Made by a program: the position numbers and the translations under genes | From: Cryptomeria japonica | Taxonomy: Eukaryota > Streptophyta > Pinopsida > Cupressales > Cupressaceae | Length of the DNA: 64,000 nt | Direction of reading: 5' to 3' | Assembly: GCF_030272615.1 (NCBI RefSeq) | Contig: NC_081409.1 | Span: 619,119,255-619,183,254 of the forward strand | In this document: in pieces, positions 32,632-44,409 of the stretch | Layout of the letters: each line of letters starts with the position of its first letter | How positions within the stretch are numbered: the first letter of the stretch is position 1 | The notes under the pieces: generated by a model | Database searches by the model: none | What the model was told of the DNA's origin: nothing | What the model saw: the letters and a program-made list of their open reading frames with translations, nothing else

Positions 32632-32644
32632 TGGTATTAGAGCC
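32632..32644 (+). promoter_or_regulatory. Copia-1 primer binding site
   Basis: TGGTATTAGAGCC, two bases inside the 5' LTR. One change (C to T) from the usual TGGTATCAGAGCC site for initiator tRNA-Met. Confidence 0.9.
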
Positions 32645-33668
32645 ATTGGGGCTTCATTGATTGGTTTTTTGAGATATCTTGGAAGGCTTCTATTTTTAGA
32701 TCTGAGGAACAACATTTTTTGGAGGCATCTTAGAGCGTTTTTGACCTCACCATTGTGTCCAAGAGGTCATTTCCATAAAAAATTGAGTATAAACTTGACC
32801 TATTTTGGCAAAAATCAATTTTTGGGTGTGGAGGAAATTTTCTGCCTAATTCAGGTGGTACGGTATGAAATTTTTGGATTTTTTTCAAAAATAAAATAAT
32901 TTTCCAATTGAAAAATTTTTCTGAAAAAAAAAACAAAAAATTTTGAAAATTGTTTTTGGGATCTGTAGCTTCTGCCCAGTCAGCAGCGCACAGTCAGCAC
33001 CCAGTCATCGCCTACTCAACATTTTCTTTGGAAAATTTTAGACCCCTCTCTGTTGAGCAGTTTGAATTTTTGGGTTAACTTTGGAGGTTCATAACTTGCT
33101 TAATTTTGCTCCTTTTTGGGTGCTTTTTTTTTTTTGATTTGGGCTAATTTTTTGTGCTCTTCACAATGTTGTGGTTATTTTCTGATTTTCATGCATGATT
33201 TTTTTGAAATTTTTGGATTCTCTCAGCTGTACTTGTGCAATCCTCAATTCTACAACTTCAAAGGCCTCGTTTGAGCTCATACGACCTCCTTTTTAGGTGC
33301 CATTTTTTTGAAAGTGCATGTTTTTTCGTCTACTTTCATAATCTATGATCCGATTTCAGAGATTTTAAGTGGAAATTGTACTTTCAAATATTGGTCTTAT
33401 TTGGCTTATTTGGTACTTGTAAATTGCTTAGATCTTAGTTTATATCTCTTTCACTATTAGCTTGAGTCTCTTTTGGCCTTATTTAGGCAATTGTAAAATT
33501 AAAATCAGAAGTCCACTTTGCCATTTTTTGCAAGTGGCCCATTGTACACGCACTAAGTTTAAAGTGCCAAGTCATCACTTTTGGGGGGGTTTCTTTGATT
33601 GAGTGAATTTGGGGGGTGTCTTGTGTGATTGTGCCTCTCTTTCCTTGTGCTCTTTCATTTTTTTTGCA
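32645..33668 (+). other. Copia-1 untranslated leader
   Basis: T-rich sequence between primer binding site and gag start, with no credible ORF. CAGTCAGCAGCGCACAGTCA at about 32980 is a short internal repeat. Confidence 0.6.
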
Positions 33669-34661
33669 ATGAGTCCTCATAAATTTCCACCTTTAACTCC
33701 ACATAATTATGCATCATGGAAAATTAAAGTATGGAGCAAATTAATGGAAAAAGGTCTCATGCATTACATAGATGGAACAATAGCAACACCACCTGATCCT
33801 AAGGCTAATCCTAATACTTTGTTAGAATGGCTCACTAAGAATTGCATGGCTCTTGGAACTTTGTGCAAGTATGTATCAAATGACCTCATCTTTCATATTG
33901 AAAAATGTACTGCAATCAAAGATGCTTGGGTTATGTTTCAAAAATTGTATGGTCAAGTTGATGAAATTAGAGGTTATAAGATTGGCAATGAGCTCACCAA
34001 CTTGGATCCCAAGAGTTTTGATACAATCCAAGATTATGTCACCAAAGCAAATGAACTAAGAGAAAAGCTTATGGATTGTGGAATTGACAAAAAGGATGCT
34101 TAGTTGATATTCAACTTGTTGGATAAGCTTGCACCAAAATATGCAACATTTGTGTCTAGCTTCCAAACTCATTGTTTGACAATGGGGAGTTCCTATGTTA
34201 TGCCTTCATTTGATGCTTTCATAGAAATGTTGATATTGGAACAATCTAAGTTGTTGAACATGGGGCTTCTCAAGTCTTCAAAGTCCAAGGCTTTGTTGGC
34301 TAATCAAAGGAGTCAAGGAAGTCAAGGCAAAGATTCCAACAAGAAGAAGAAGCACTCTACGTCAAAGCCGCATCAGGAAAAAGGACAATCATCCTCTCCA
34401 TCACAAGGCAATTTTTCATCCTCTTCCAAGAAGGGGACTCCATCTAAGAAGGATCAACCAACTTGTGCATATTGCAAGAAGTATGGTCATGATGAGCATC
34501 GATGCCACACCAGGCAAGTTGATGAGTTGGCAAATCTTCTTAAGAAAAATAACATCAACTTGCCATCTGCCTACACAAATAAGTATTCATCTCCTTCCTC
34601 TTCCTCACAATCTAAGGGAAAAGGGCAAGCATTTGTGGCTACAACAAGTTCTTCACAGTAG
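33669..34661 (+). pseudogene. Copia-1 gag
   Basis: The ATG at 33669 gives MSPHKFPPLTPHNYASWKIK, the UBN2-type Copia gag. The frame stays in phase through a TAG at 34101 to a TAG at 34659. It carries LYGQVDEIRGYKIGNEL, a Ser/Lys-rich linker and the zinc knuckle CAYCKKYGHDEHRC (about 34464). Gag packages the genomic RNA in the cytoplasm. Length (about 330 residues) is normal. The two in-frame TAGs are the only breaks. Confidence 0.93.
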
Positions 34662-35798
34662 TGGATACTTGACTCAAGTGCCTCTTATCACATGGGTTCT
34701 ACAAAGGAATAGTTTTCTTCATTGGAGCCATCTAAGGTACCTCACATTTACATAGGTGATGATACACAAGTAGAGGTTGAAGGGAAAGGTTCGGTTGACA
34801 TGGATGATGGAACATTTAAGAATGTTCTCTATGTTCTTAACTTGTCTACCAACCTTCTCTCCATCTACCAAATCACTCACTATGGGAATGGGAAAAAGGC
34901 TGAGTTTGCACCAGATTCAGTTGTGGTAAAGGAATTTGATGATGATGTCTTGGTAGCAGTGGGACAAGTCAATGACAACTCAAGGCTTTATTCATTCTCC
35001 CACTTTGTGCCAAGTTCACCTTCTAGGGCCTTGATTACTCATTCAAATTCTGAAAGTAAGCTATGGCATGAGCAGTTTGGTCACCTCAAATATCGCTATC
35101 TTCAATAGCTCAGCACTAAAGACATGGTCACAGGTCTACCTTGAATCAATTTTTCAGAGGGTGTATGTTCAGGTTGTTCCATGGGCAAGCATCCCGAGGA
35201 GAAGTTTGATAAGGGGAAAGCTTGGAGAGCTTTGGAAGTTCTTCAACTTGTTCACAGCGATGTAGTAGGTCCATTTACAACACCTTCATTTAGCAAGGAT
35301 CGCTATGTCCTCACCTTCATTGATGACTACTCCCGCTTCACTTGGGTCTACTTTCTCATTCATAAGAGTGAAGTATTTGACAGATTTTAGGACTTCAAGA
35401 CTCGTATGGAGAAGCAATCCGGGAATGTGGTCAATATTCTTCGTATAGATAGTGGAAGGGAATATGTAAACAAGAGACTTGATGATTTTTGTACATTTGA
35501 GGGGATTGATCTTCAACATTCTGTAGCATACACTCCACAGCAAAACGGAGTTGTAAAATGCAAGAATATAACTCTGAAAGAAATGGCTAGCTATATGATA
35601 CATGCACATTCTCTTGACCCTGCCTTTTGGGCAGAGGCTATCAGTTGTGCCACACACATCCAAAATCGGGTTCCTCACAAATTTTTGCAAGGTATTACTC
35701 CTTTTGAGCCTTGGGTTGGTAGGAAACTGATTGTAAGACATTTCAGAGTCTTTGGATGTCTAGCATGGGCTCGCATTCTTCCTTAGAAACGCAAGGCA
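34662..35798 (+). pseudogene. Copia-1 protease and integrase
   Basis: In the same frame as gag: WILDSSASYHM (aspartic protease, with GAS changed to SAS), IGDDTQVEVEGKGSV, FKNVLYVLNLSTNLLS, then integrase WHEQFGHL and CSGCSMGKHPEEKFDKGKAW (HHCC). The DDE core follows: LVHSDVVGPF, TFIDDYSRFTWVY, LRIDSGREYVNKRLDDF and HSVAYTPQQNGV. In-frame stops lie at 34707, 35106, 35141 (TGA), 35388 and 35784; all but 35141 are TAG. Integrase joins element cDNA to chromosomal DNA. Confidence 0.93.
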
Positions 35799-37690
35799 TT
35801 GGAACCTCAGAGTCAGCCTCGCATATTTGTTGGATATCCTGAGGGTGTTAAGGCATATAGATTGATGGATCTTGAGAAACATGAGGTGTTTATTGAGAGG
35901 AGTGTTCACTTTGAGGAAAGCTCTCCTAGCTTATCCTCTCTACCTCCTCCACCTTCCTCCATTGTGGATAGTGATGCTAGTGATTTAGATGATGAGACTC
36001 CTTCAACTCCGACTCACAGGGTTACACCTCTATAGAGTCCACTTGCAGTTGAGGAGCCTCATTCTCCATCTCCACCTAGACCTTGTTGGTCTCGACAAAC
36101 ACTTGAGTTTGTAGGTTATCTTGTTGGGGATCCTTCAGATACATGGAGGACTCGATCATAGCATTAGGATCTTCCACATGCATTCATTGCTACTGCTTCT
36201 GATCCACAAACATTTCGGGAAGCATCAAGGGTTCCTAAGTGGGACCAAGCTATGGAGAAGAGTATAGTTCCTTGATGAGGAACAACACATGGGATTTAGT
36301 CCATCTCCCTAAGGGGAGAAAGATGGTTCGATGTAAGTGGATCTATCGGACCAAGTTTGTAGCGGATGGTAGTGTGGATAAGTATAAGGCTTGGCTTGTT
36401 GTGAGAGGTTTCTCTCAGGTTCCAAGTGTTGACTATACTAAGACCTTTGTGCCCATAGCCATGATGAACTCCATTCGCTTGACACTTGCTATTGTTGTAG
36501 CTCATGGTTGGGTTGGACATTAGATGGATGTGGAGAGTGCTTTTCTTCATGGGGATCTTGATGAGGAGATTTATATGGAGCAGCCACAGGGTTTCATGCA
36601 GGATACTTCCTTGGTTTGCAGACTAAGGAAATCTCTCTATGGCCTTAAGCAGACCCCTAGGGCTTGGTACGCCAAGATGGATTCCTTTCTTCTCTCAGTA
36701 GGGTTCACCAAGTGTCATTCTGGTCCGAATGTCTACATTTTGTGACAAGATGAATCTCACTTGATACTTGTGCTCTATGTTGATGATTTGATCATTATAG
36801 GGAGCACCGTATCCATCATTAGTAGGGTCAAATCTGCTTTGCATGACAGATTTGCTATGACTAACTTGGGTCTTTTGCACTACTTTCTCGGGATAGAGAT
36901 TTCACAGTCACCTTCCGAGATTACACTATCACAGCACAAGTATGCTCTTGATCTACTTGCATGCTTTCATATGGCTAATTGTAAGCCTGCCCTGACTCCC
37001 TTTCTTTTAGGAGTCAAGGTTGAGGCTCAGTGTTCTTCTTCACTAGTTGATGCCACATTGTATCATCAACTTGTGGGTACTCTCATCTACTTGACTCATA
37101 CACACCCTAATATTTCATTTATGGTTGGAATGCTTTCTCGCTTCATGCAGGAACCACATGAGCTTCATTGGCAAGCTACCAAATGCATCCTTCATTATAT
37201 CCAGGGTACACATCACTATGCAATTCATTATGCAGCAGGCACAGGACTTCGCTTGGTTGGTTACATAGACTCCAATTGGGCTAGCGATCTTGATGATCGT
37301 AAGTCTACTTCAGGTTACATTTTTCACCTTGGTTTAGGCCCTATTTGTTGGTAGAGCAAGAAGTAGCATGCTATTGCTCTTTCTTCAACTGAGGCTAAGT
37401 ATCGAGGAGTTGTTAATGCAGCGACTGAGACCATTTTGCTTCAACAAATTCTCACAGAGTTTGGGTTCACCAGTCCACGACCGATAGTTCTACATTGTGA
37501 CAATCAAAGTGCTATTGAAATCTCAAAGAATCTGGTCCAGCACCAGTGGACCAAACACATCAAGATTCATATGCACTATATTCGAGAGCTGATTCAGGAG
37601 GTGGTCATTAATTTGCAGTATTGTCCTACAGTGGAGCAGGTTGCAGACATATTCACCAAACCTTTCACTAAGAGTAAGTTCTAACAGTTG
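35799..37690 (+). pseudogene. Copia-1 reverse transcriptase and RNase H
   Basis: After the integrase tail (ESSPSLSSLPPPPSS) a frameshift near 36240 moves to the next frame. RT reads NNTWDLVHLPKGRKMVRCKW, MDVESAFLHGDLDEEIYMEQ, LYGLKQTPRAWY and LYVDDLIIIGS with the catalytic VDD at about 36779. RNase H follows with YIDSNWASDLDDRKSTSGY, SSTEAKYRG, LHCDNQSAIEIS and VADIFTKPF. Stops include TAG at 36033, about 36157, about 36163, 36521, 37352 and 37364, TGA at 36743 and TAA at 37682. Two of the TAGs replace Gln in the conserved W-Q-S-K-K-Q block. Confidence 0.93.
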
Positions 37691-37990
37691 CGAGCTCTCT
37701 TGGGGGTACGAGATGTGTCATTAGGGGTGGTCAGTTGAATTCTCCTTTCTCTCTTATGGGGGGACTTTTTCCTCTTTGAGGTTTTGTCCTTCTTCTTTGA
37801 TATTCTTTTGTACATTCATCTCTCTTTTGGGGGGGACTTTTTTCCCACTGGGTTTTCTCCCTTTCTCCGTTTGTGAGAGTGCATTGCATAGTTTTTCTTG
37901 CATTTGCATATTGTACATGGGTACCTATCATGGCCTAGCATTCAGGCCCCATCTTGCATTGTTGACTTGAGTCTTCATTCCCTTAAGTTT

Positions 37991-38002
37991 CACTTAAGGG
38001 GG
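37991..38002 (+). promoter_or_regulatory. Copia-1 polypurine tract
   Basis: CACTTAAGGGGG directly before the 3' LTR start TGTTGG. It supplies the primer for plus-strand DNA synthesis. Confidence 0.85.
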
Positions 38003-38451
38003 TGTTGGTGTAAATAAATATTCATTATGGATATTATTACACTTTACTTCAGTTAACTTAGGATAATGCATCTCTTTGTAGTTTGGATTTGAGACACTTA
38101 GGGAAGTGTGCACATAGGGATAGAGCTTGTAGGAGAAATTCCCCCTTTTTTGGTCTTGTTTTTCTGTTACACTCCACATTCGGTGGGTCATCCACCTCTT
38201 GTGGAATATTATATTATTTCTCCTACCTACCTCTAGTATTTCTTACCTACCCTTGTTTCTCATTGAGCCATATGTCATGATTGTGTGCTCATACATCCAT
38301 ATGGCCTTGCCTATATAATCAGGCCTATATTCATTGTATTGGTTAATCCAATTGATCATTTTGCATATTGATGAGAATACATTTTGTTCTTGTCATTCTT
38401 TTGTCTCTATTTTATACTTTTCATTATGTCCTTGATCTTGGCAAAGTCTCA
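38003..38451 (+). repeat. Copia-1 3' LTR
   Basis: 449 bp, TG...CA, followed by TSD CACAC. It preserves the uninterrupted site (single TAAT at 38064-38067) that the DNA transposon used in the 5' LTR. The ORF of 65 codons in it is LTR sequence, not a gene. Confidence 0.95.
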
Positions 38452-38456
38452 CACAC

Positions 38457-41400
38457 ACAATACCAAGTGCATGGTTACCAAAGTGTCACTTCCATTGGCA
38501 CCAAAAGTTTTGTATAGAATCATGGGAGACCAAATCAGTATTCCATAGATTGAGGAAGAAAGTCCAAATATCCCTAGCAAAGGAACAATGTAATAGTAGA
38601 TGTCCAACATTTTCAGCTTCTTCTTTACATTAAAAACATCTCTTAGTGATTGGGAGACCAAGTTTACATAGATTATCAGTGGTAGAGATATTATCCTACA
38701 TAAACAACTAGAAGAAAATATTAATTTTAGGAATTAAGAGCTTATTCCAAACTCCCACACAAAAGGGGGTAGGAGAAAAAGACTCGATAATGATCTTGAA
38801 AGCATCTGCCACCACGAATTGTCCAAAAGTAGACCCATTCTAAATGACCAAGTCCTCCACCTGAGAGGAGGGGATGTGAATCAAGTTAAGCCAATGTTGC
38901 AAAGGTGCCAAAAAAGCATCAAACCTTGTGAGGTCCACCCAGACTCCATCTCTGATATAATTTTCCACCTATGCCAATCAATCTAATGCATTGTTCTTTG
39001 AATTGGGGAGCCCATAGAAAATCAAATAGTGACCCCTCTTCCATCTACAAATCATCCTACAACTTGATATTTTTCCCATTCCCTAGAACCCATCTACTTC
39101 CCTAATTGATAATGGGGTTGGAACTGAAGAAGTTGTTCCACAAATCAGAAGCCGAAGTCAGTAGGGTATAATTTTCCAACATCCTTTTTAAACCATGAAT
39201 TTGGTATTTTCCCTTGAAAATATCAATCCAGTCATTAGTCTTCGTTAAACATATACAAAACTTCTTAGCCATTAGAGCCCTATTGAAGTCTCTCAAATGC
39301 CTTATGTCCAGACCTCCCCTATTTCTGGGTAAGAAGACTAGGTTCCATGTAACTAAATGAAGTTTATTCTTGGATTCAGTTCCTGATGAAAGAAAATTCT
39401 TATGTATTCTTTCCATTCTATCAGCACAATTTGATAGGGATTTAAAGAGACTCATAGCATAGACCAGAAGATTCTCAAGTGAAGCCTTGATCAACTGAAG
39501 TTTACCATCTTGACTTAACAAATCCCCTTTCCATCTAGCCAACTTGTTTTGGAATCTATCAATTACACTAGACCGAAAGGAAACCAAGGTAGGTCCCATG
39601 CACAGGGGTAAACCCAAATATGAATCGGGAAGGGCTACCATCTGACAACCTAAAATATTAGCAATCTTTATTTTTCTATGCTCAAGGATATTCATGAAAA
39701 AAATGGATCTTTTAGAAAGGCTGAGCTTTTGCCCAGTTCCTTTCTCATAAATATCCAAGATAACTTTAACATTTTTCGCTTCTTGAATTGAATTTTCCCT
39801 CATCAGCATGGTATCATCCACAAATTGTAGCTTGGGAGGAGGGCCGTAAACCCAATAGGTTTCTCTTTCTGACTTCTCTTTGGATAATTTTGTTGAACAC
39901 ATCGATCGTCAGAATAAAAAGGAAAGGGGAGGAAGGATCCCCCTATCTAATTCCCCTCGACACAGAGAAGAAACTAGATGCAGAGCCATTGATCAAAACC
40001 CAAAATTTAGGAGTGGACACACACTGATTAACCAGCTAGATGAATTGATTTCTAAACCCAAAGGATTGAAGCATTTTAAACAAAAGGTTCCAATTGACCT
40101 GATCATAAGCTTTGAGAAGATACAACTTCAACAGAAAACTAAGCTTCTTATTGATAGATAAGGAGTGGATATCCTCATGAACCACAATAATAGAATCCAA
40201 AATCTATCTACCAGGGACAAACCCATTCTGATACTTTGAAATTAAAGAAGGGAGGATTTTCTTAAGCCTGAACACAAGAATCTTAGTGAAGATTTTATAG
40301 ATCGATTTGCATAAACTAATGGGTCTAATGTCCTGAAAAAGAGTTGGCATCAGAGTTTTTGGGGATAAGGACAAAAAAGGTGGCATTCAACTCCTTAAGA
40401 AGCAATCTGGAACCAAAAAACTCTCTCGCAACATCCACAACATTAGAACTGATAATTTGCCAAAAGTTTTAGAAAAAAAACATAGGGAAACCATCAGGGC
40501 TAGGAACCTTATTACCTTTAAAAGAGAAGAGCACAATTCTGACCTCTTCAGGGGAGGTAATTCTGATTAAGTCCTTATTCATGTCCTAAGAGATGATGCT
40601 ACTAAACCCCTGCAGGATCTCATCTTGAGCATTATCATCAAGAGGACCATCATCAAAAAGAAGAATGAAGAAATATATAATAGCTTCCTAGTTTAGCTCC
40701 TCATTATTATCAATCCAATGCTGATCCACCAAGATTTTGTTGATTTTATTTGATGCCCTATGTTTGAGAGTGGTCATATGAAAAAACTTTGTATTTCTAT
40801 CACCACATTTGAGCCATAAATCTCTAGACCTCTGCTTCCAAAATTCCTCGTCCTTGGAGATGATATCATGAAGTTTGGTTAATAACTCAATTTTTTTATC
40901 CATAATCATAGGATCATACCTATCATATTGAATCTGTGTTTAGACATCATTCAGATCTTTCTTGAGCTTCTCTTTTATCTGAAAAATATTATTGAAAGAG
41001 GATTTATTCTAGTGTTGAATTTTGGACTTGACATTGGAGAGTTTCTTAGCCACTCTAAACATCACAGTCCCGTGAATATCAACATTCCACCAATTACAAA
41101 TTTTGTCATATATTTTCAGATCTAACAACCACATCTTCTAAAAATGGAAGGGGAAATCTTTCCTCCCAGTGAGAGGGAACACACTTATACTGATAGGGAA
41201 GTGGTCAGAGCCAATTCTGGAAAACTCATTTATCCTACATGAAGCATCCTAAATCCACTCAAGAGAGGTAATACCCCAGTCTGACTTGACTTGAATTAGG
41301 TCCCCCCCACTTCCCCTATTAGACCAACTGAATTTAGCCCCAAGGAGATCTAGGTCTAACAATCCTAGAGAGAATCATAGCCACTTGGTCCTATCTATTG

Positions 41401-41629
41401 TCATCCAAAATTGGCATCCCACAAGACTTCTCCAGATTAGATAAAGGGGTGTTGAAATTCCCCAATAAGATCCATTTCTCATTAGGTAAGGCCAATCTAG
41501 CATTAACGATTGAGGACCAAAGCACCTTTCTAACATTTTCCCATTTGGGGCATAGATATTAGATATCATCCAAGAAAACCCATCTTTAAGACTAGTAAAT
41601 CTAGTATCTATGTCATTAGGAGAAGTTAA
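38457..41629 (-). pseudogene. LINE-2 fragment: end of endonuclease, RT, start of zf-RVT
   Basis: On the - strand from 41629: SPNDIDTRFTSLK, ISNIYAPNGK and LLGNFNTPLSNLEKS complete the endonuclease. Next come EEFWKQRSRDLWLKCGDRNT (about 40830), the RT blocks TLFQDIRPISLCKSIYKIF and ISKYQNGFVPGR (about 40204-40330), and QFVDDTMLM (about 39800-39827). RT is followed by SYLGLPLCMG, LARWKGDLLSQDGKL, RGGLDIRHLRDFNRALM and the start of zf-RVT, EEAENVGHLLLHCSFARDIW (about 38600). The longest open part is 39902-39102 (266 codons). The piece is cut by the pol-less LTR element upstream and Copia-1 downstream. Confidence 0.93.
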
Positions 41630-42908
41630 TGTTCATCCCAGCCAGTGCTGAGAGAGGAGGGGTGAATTAGCACTTTACCTATTTTTCTCAATTAAAACTT
41701 TTAACTTAAGTTATCACTAACTTGACATTCATCAATATAAATAACAATTGCAAAAGAATAAGCATGCATGAAAAGATACACAGTGACACCAAGATTTATC
41801 TCATGGAAACCCAAATGGGAGAAAACCATGGCATGAGTAGGAACTCACAAAATTTGTACTCTTCTAGAGTACGCCCGGTGAGGAGCCATCCCTATTAGGA
41901 GATTACAAGGACACTGTTAGGTGCCACCTGATTAAGGGATTTTTTCTAAGGCCTGTTAGTGCCTTTACCCTGTTAAAGGTAGCCTTGTCAAAGGTCTTCA
42001 GATCATCAATTAAGATGACACCCTATTAAGGGATTTATACAATGGGACTTGTTAAAGTCCTTCCTAATAAGGGATTTTAGTTGCAATGGTTAGAAAGAAA
42101 CATAATGATGATCTATTGGAGTAGCTACCAATAGCTTGATTAGATCACACTCAAAAACAAACTCTATTTGCATCGGTTGTATCTTCTCTGCACAACATCG
42201 ATTTCTTGATTATACATTCATCTTTGCATTGTATAGGTTCTCTATCATTTGACTCTGTACTTATGTTGGTCCTCTATCCTTTGGTTTTGTACTATGCTTT
42301 GCTCCCCCTACATTCACACTTTCTCAGCACACTGTCCACATGAACAACAACCTCATCAAAATGAATTAAGTGGATTTAATACCCTTTGGATCTGTCACCA
42401 ACTTTTTCCTCCAAAACATTATAGTCAAATTTTTGTTACCATGTCATTAATTACTCTCTAGAAATCATTCCATAAATCTCTGCCAGAATAGTCATTCATG
42501 CTGATAAGGTCGTCGATTGACTAGATAAGGCTACTGAATTAATTGGATGTTTAACTGAATGTTACCAGTCTGTCGGTTATAGACTCTATCAGTGTACCGA
42601 TCAAAATCAACTTACCGATTACCTTTCGTATACCGATGTGTTGGTCTACTCTATGCTTGCTTGTCTACTTACTACTTGTCGGTCTACTCACTGCTTTCTA
42701 GTCTACTTATTTATTTCCAGTCTAGTCACTGCTTGTCAGTCTACTCACTACTTGTTGGTCTACTCATGTTTACTTATTGTTTAGCTAGTTAACTTCAGTG
42801 TACCAGTGTACTTACTACCCATAGACTGTGAGGACTTGGGAAATGATGTTCCCAACAATGAAAACCATATTACTCACCGGTCATACAAGATGCACCAAAA
42901 TACCAACA
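41630..42908 (-). repeat. 3' LTR of the pol-less element
   Basis: 1279 bp, homologous to 51535-52781. It contains a degenerate tandem repeat of about 20 bp (CTGCTTGTCGGTCTACTCAC-like) at about 42640-42770, also present in the partner LTR at about 52540-52640. Confidence 0.92.
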
Positions 42909-42921
42909 AACTCCCCCTTTG
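42909..42921 (-). promoter_or_regulatory. Polypurine tract of the pol-less element
   Basis: The - strand CCAAAGGGGGAGTT abuts the 3' LTR. It is nearly identical to the tract of the 10628-13684 element, suggesting a shared enzymatic machinery. Confidence 0.75.
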
Positions 42922-43076
42922 GCATTGGTGGCAAATACTACAAAATGCTACAAAATTGTGTGAGCTCTAGCCCATGTTTCTGACCCCTGTAACTCATAAC
43001 TCGTAACTCACACTATAAAAGACTCCAAAATTCCCTCTTTTGCCATCAATGGCAAAAGACTATCCAAAATAATTTG

Positions 43077-43520
43077 TCAAAATAAAGAAAAAATCTCTTT
43101 GAAGTTTTCTTGAGCCACTTTCAAAGAAGATTCCCATGAAGATTGAACTGGTTTCATGGTGGTGAAGTGGCCATGTAAGACTACAATGAATACCTCCATA
43201 TCATCAACTGTCATGCAGTTAGGTTCATTTGTTAGGCAGTCGACTTCTTTGATATTGAGTTGCATGAAATCAATAATTGGTGCTAGATAGCACTGGAGCA
43301 CTAACAAACTAAGACTTTGTTTGTCTTCTTCTTCTTTCAACCTTCTGATTTCATGATTTAGCATTTTGACTTTTCCAGTAAAGGTTGATGTTGAACTAGT
43401 AAGAGGATCAAAAGAACTTATCAGATCTTGAATTTCTTTTTGAATCTTATTTCTTTTGTCTTCTAAATCTTTGATTAAAGAAGGAAACCTTGAAGATTTC
43501 ACCAGTAATTGACCAACTTC
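43077..43520 (-). pseudogene. Pol-less element, C-terminal coiled-coil ORF
   Basis: An open 141-codon frame reads MKSSRFPSLIKDLEDKRNKI, then KEIQDLISSFDPLTSSTSTF and KVKMLNHEIRRLKEEEDKQS, which has heptad spacing typical of a coiled coil. It then runs into a globular end (VDDMEVFIVVLHGHFTTMKP). Family unknown. It is likely the last part of the same large broken gene as 43687-44230. Confidence 0.5.
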
Positions 43521-43686
43521 TTGCAGTATATTTCTAACTTCTTATGTTCTGGTGGAAAGGGCAACTTTTCCGATTGATATTTGTTCCATTAAGTTATCTC
43601 CTCTCTTCGTTTCATATTTCCTTACTGCAACCTTCTCCAAATCAGTTGCCTCTGAACTGATTATTGTAACAAGAGTATTCAACTGA

Positions 43687-44235
43687 TCAATGATGGATGC
43701 AATATCCAACTTCAATGTCCGGGATTAGGTCAAAGAGAATTGTCTTGGTGAAATTGAGAATTCTTGCCTTCTTTTTCTTTCCTCTCAATTTATCCTTTTT
43801 AGCTTGGATTCTCAGTTTTTCTGAGACTTTCATCAATTGCTTGAGAGTAATTTTATTTATGTCAATGACCAATTCCCCCTCTTCTTCCTCTATTTCATCT
43901 TCCTTTTCTACAATCTCAACTTCTAAGCTAGTTGTTGTGATGATTCTTACCTTCTTCTTCTCACTTTCATTTTCTAAATCTAACTTCCTCTTTCCCAGAG
44001 GAATATTCATCACTGCTTTATTATCCTCTACTTTCTTCTCTTCCTCTTTTCCTTCCTTTTCTTTCTTCTCTTCCTCTTTTTCTTCCTCTTCTTACTTCTC
44101 TTCCTCTTTTCCTTCCTCTATTTTCTTCTCTTCCTCCTTTCCTTCCTCTGTTTCCTTCTCTTCCTCTTTTCCTTCCTCTGTTTTCTTCTCTTCCTCTTTT
44201 CCTTCTTCTATTTTCTTTTCTTCCTATTTTCCTTC
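43687..44235 (-). pseudogene. Pol-less element, Glu/Lys-rich repeat protein segment
   Basis: 44030-44235 is a tandem repeat of about 30 bp (TTTTCCTTCCTCTGTTTTC-like on the + strand). On the - strand it encodes a Glu/Lys-rich repeat (EEKKTEEGKEEEKK-type). It continues downstream into MMNIPLGKRKLDLENESEKK, EVEIVEKEDEIEEEEGELVI and KVSEKLRIQAKKDKLRGKKK. Highly charged, probably disordered, with bipartite basic clusters. Unit count changes are expected from slippage. Function unknown. Confidence 0.6.
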
Positions 44236-44409
44236 TTCAAAGAGAATAGGATTTGGTGTCAATAAGGTTTTGTGAGGTGTATCCTCATAAGGAATTTCTT
44301 CAACTATCACTTCATCTTGACCAAGAAGCTTAGTTTGATCAGCTTCCTTCATTAGTGAAGTATGAATCAGTTGTTCGATATCCTTTGTTAGATTGGGAAT
44401 GTCTGACAC

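Larger units (their letters stand above)
13829..38451 (+). mobile_element. Copia-1: complete + strand element split by an 18-kb DNA transposon
   Basis: LTRs start TGTTGGTGTAAAT and end in CA. The TSD is CACAC (13824-13828 and 38452-38456). Without the DNA transposon (13894-32272) the element is about 6.2 kb, normal for plant Copia. Primer binding site, gag, protease, integrase, RT, RNase H and a polypurine tract are all present in order, but the coding region has 15 in-frame stops and a frameshift, so it is dead. It inserted into the zf-RVT/linker region of LINE-2. Confidence 0.95.
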
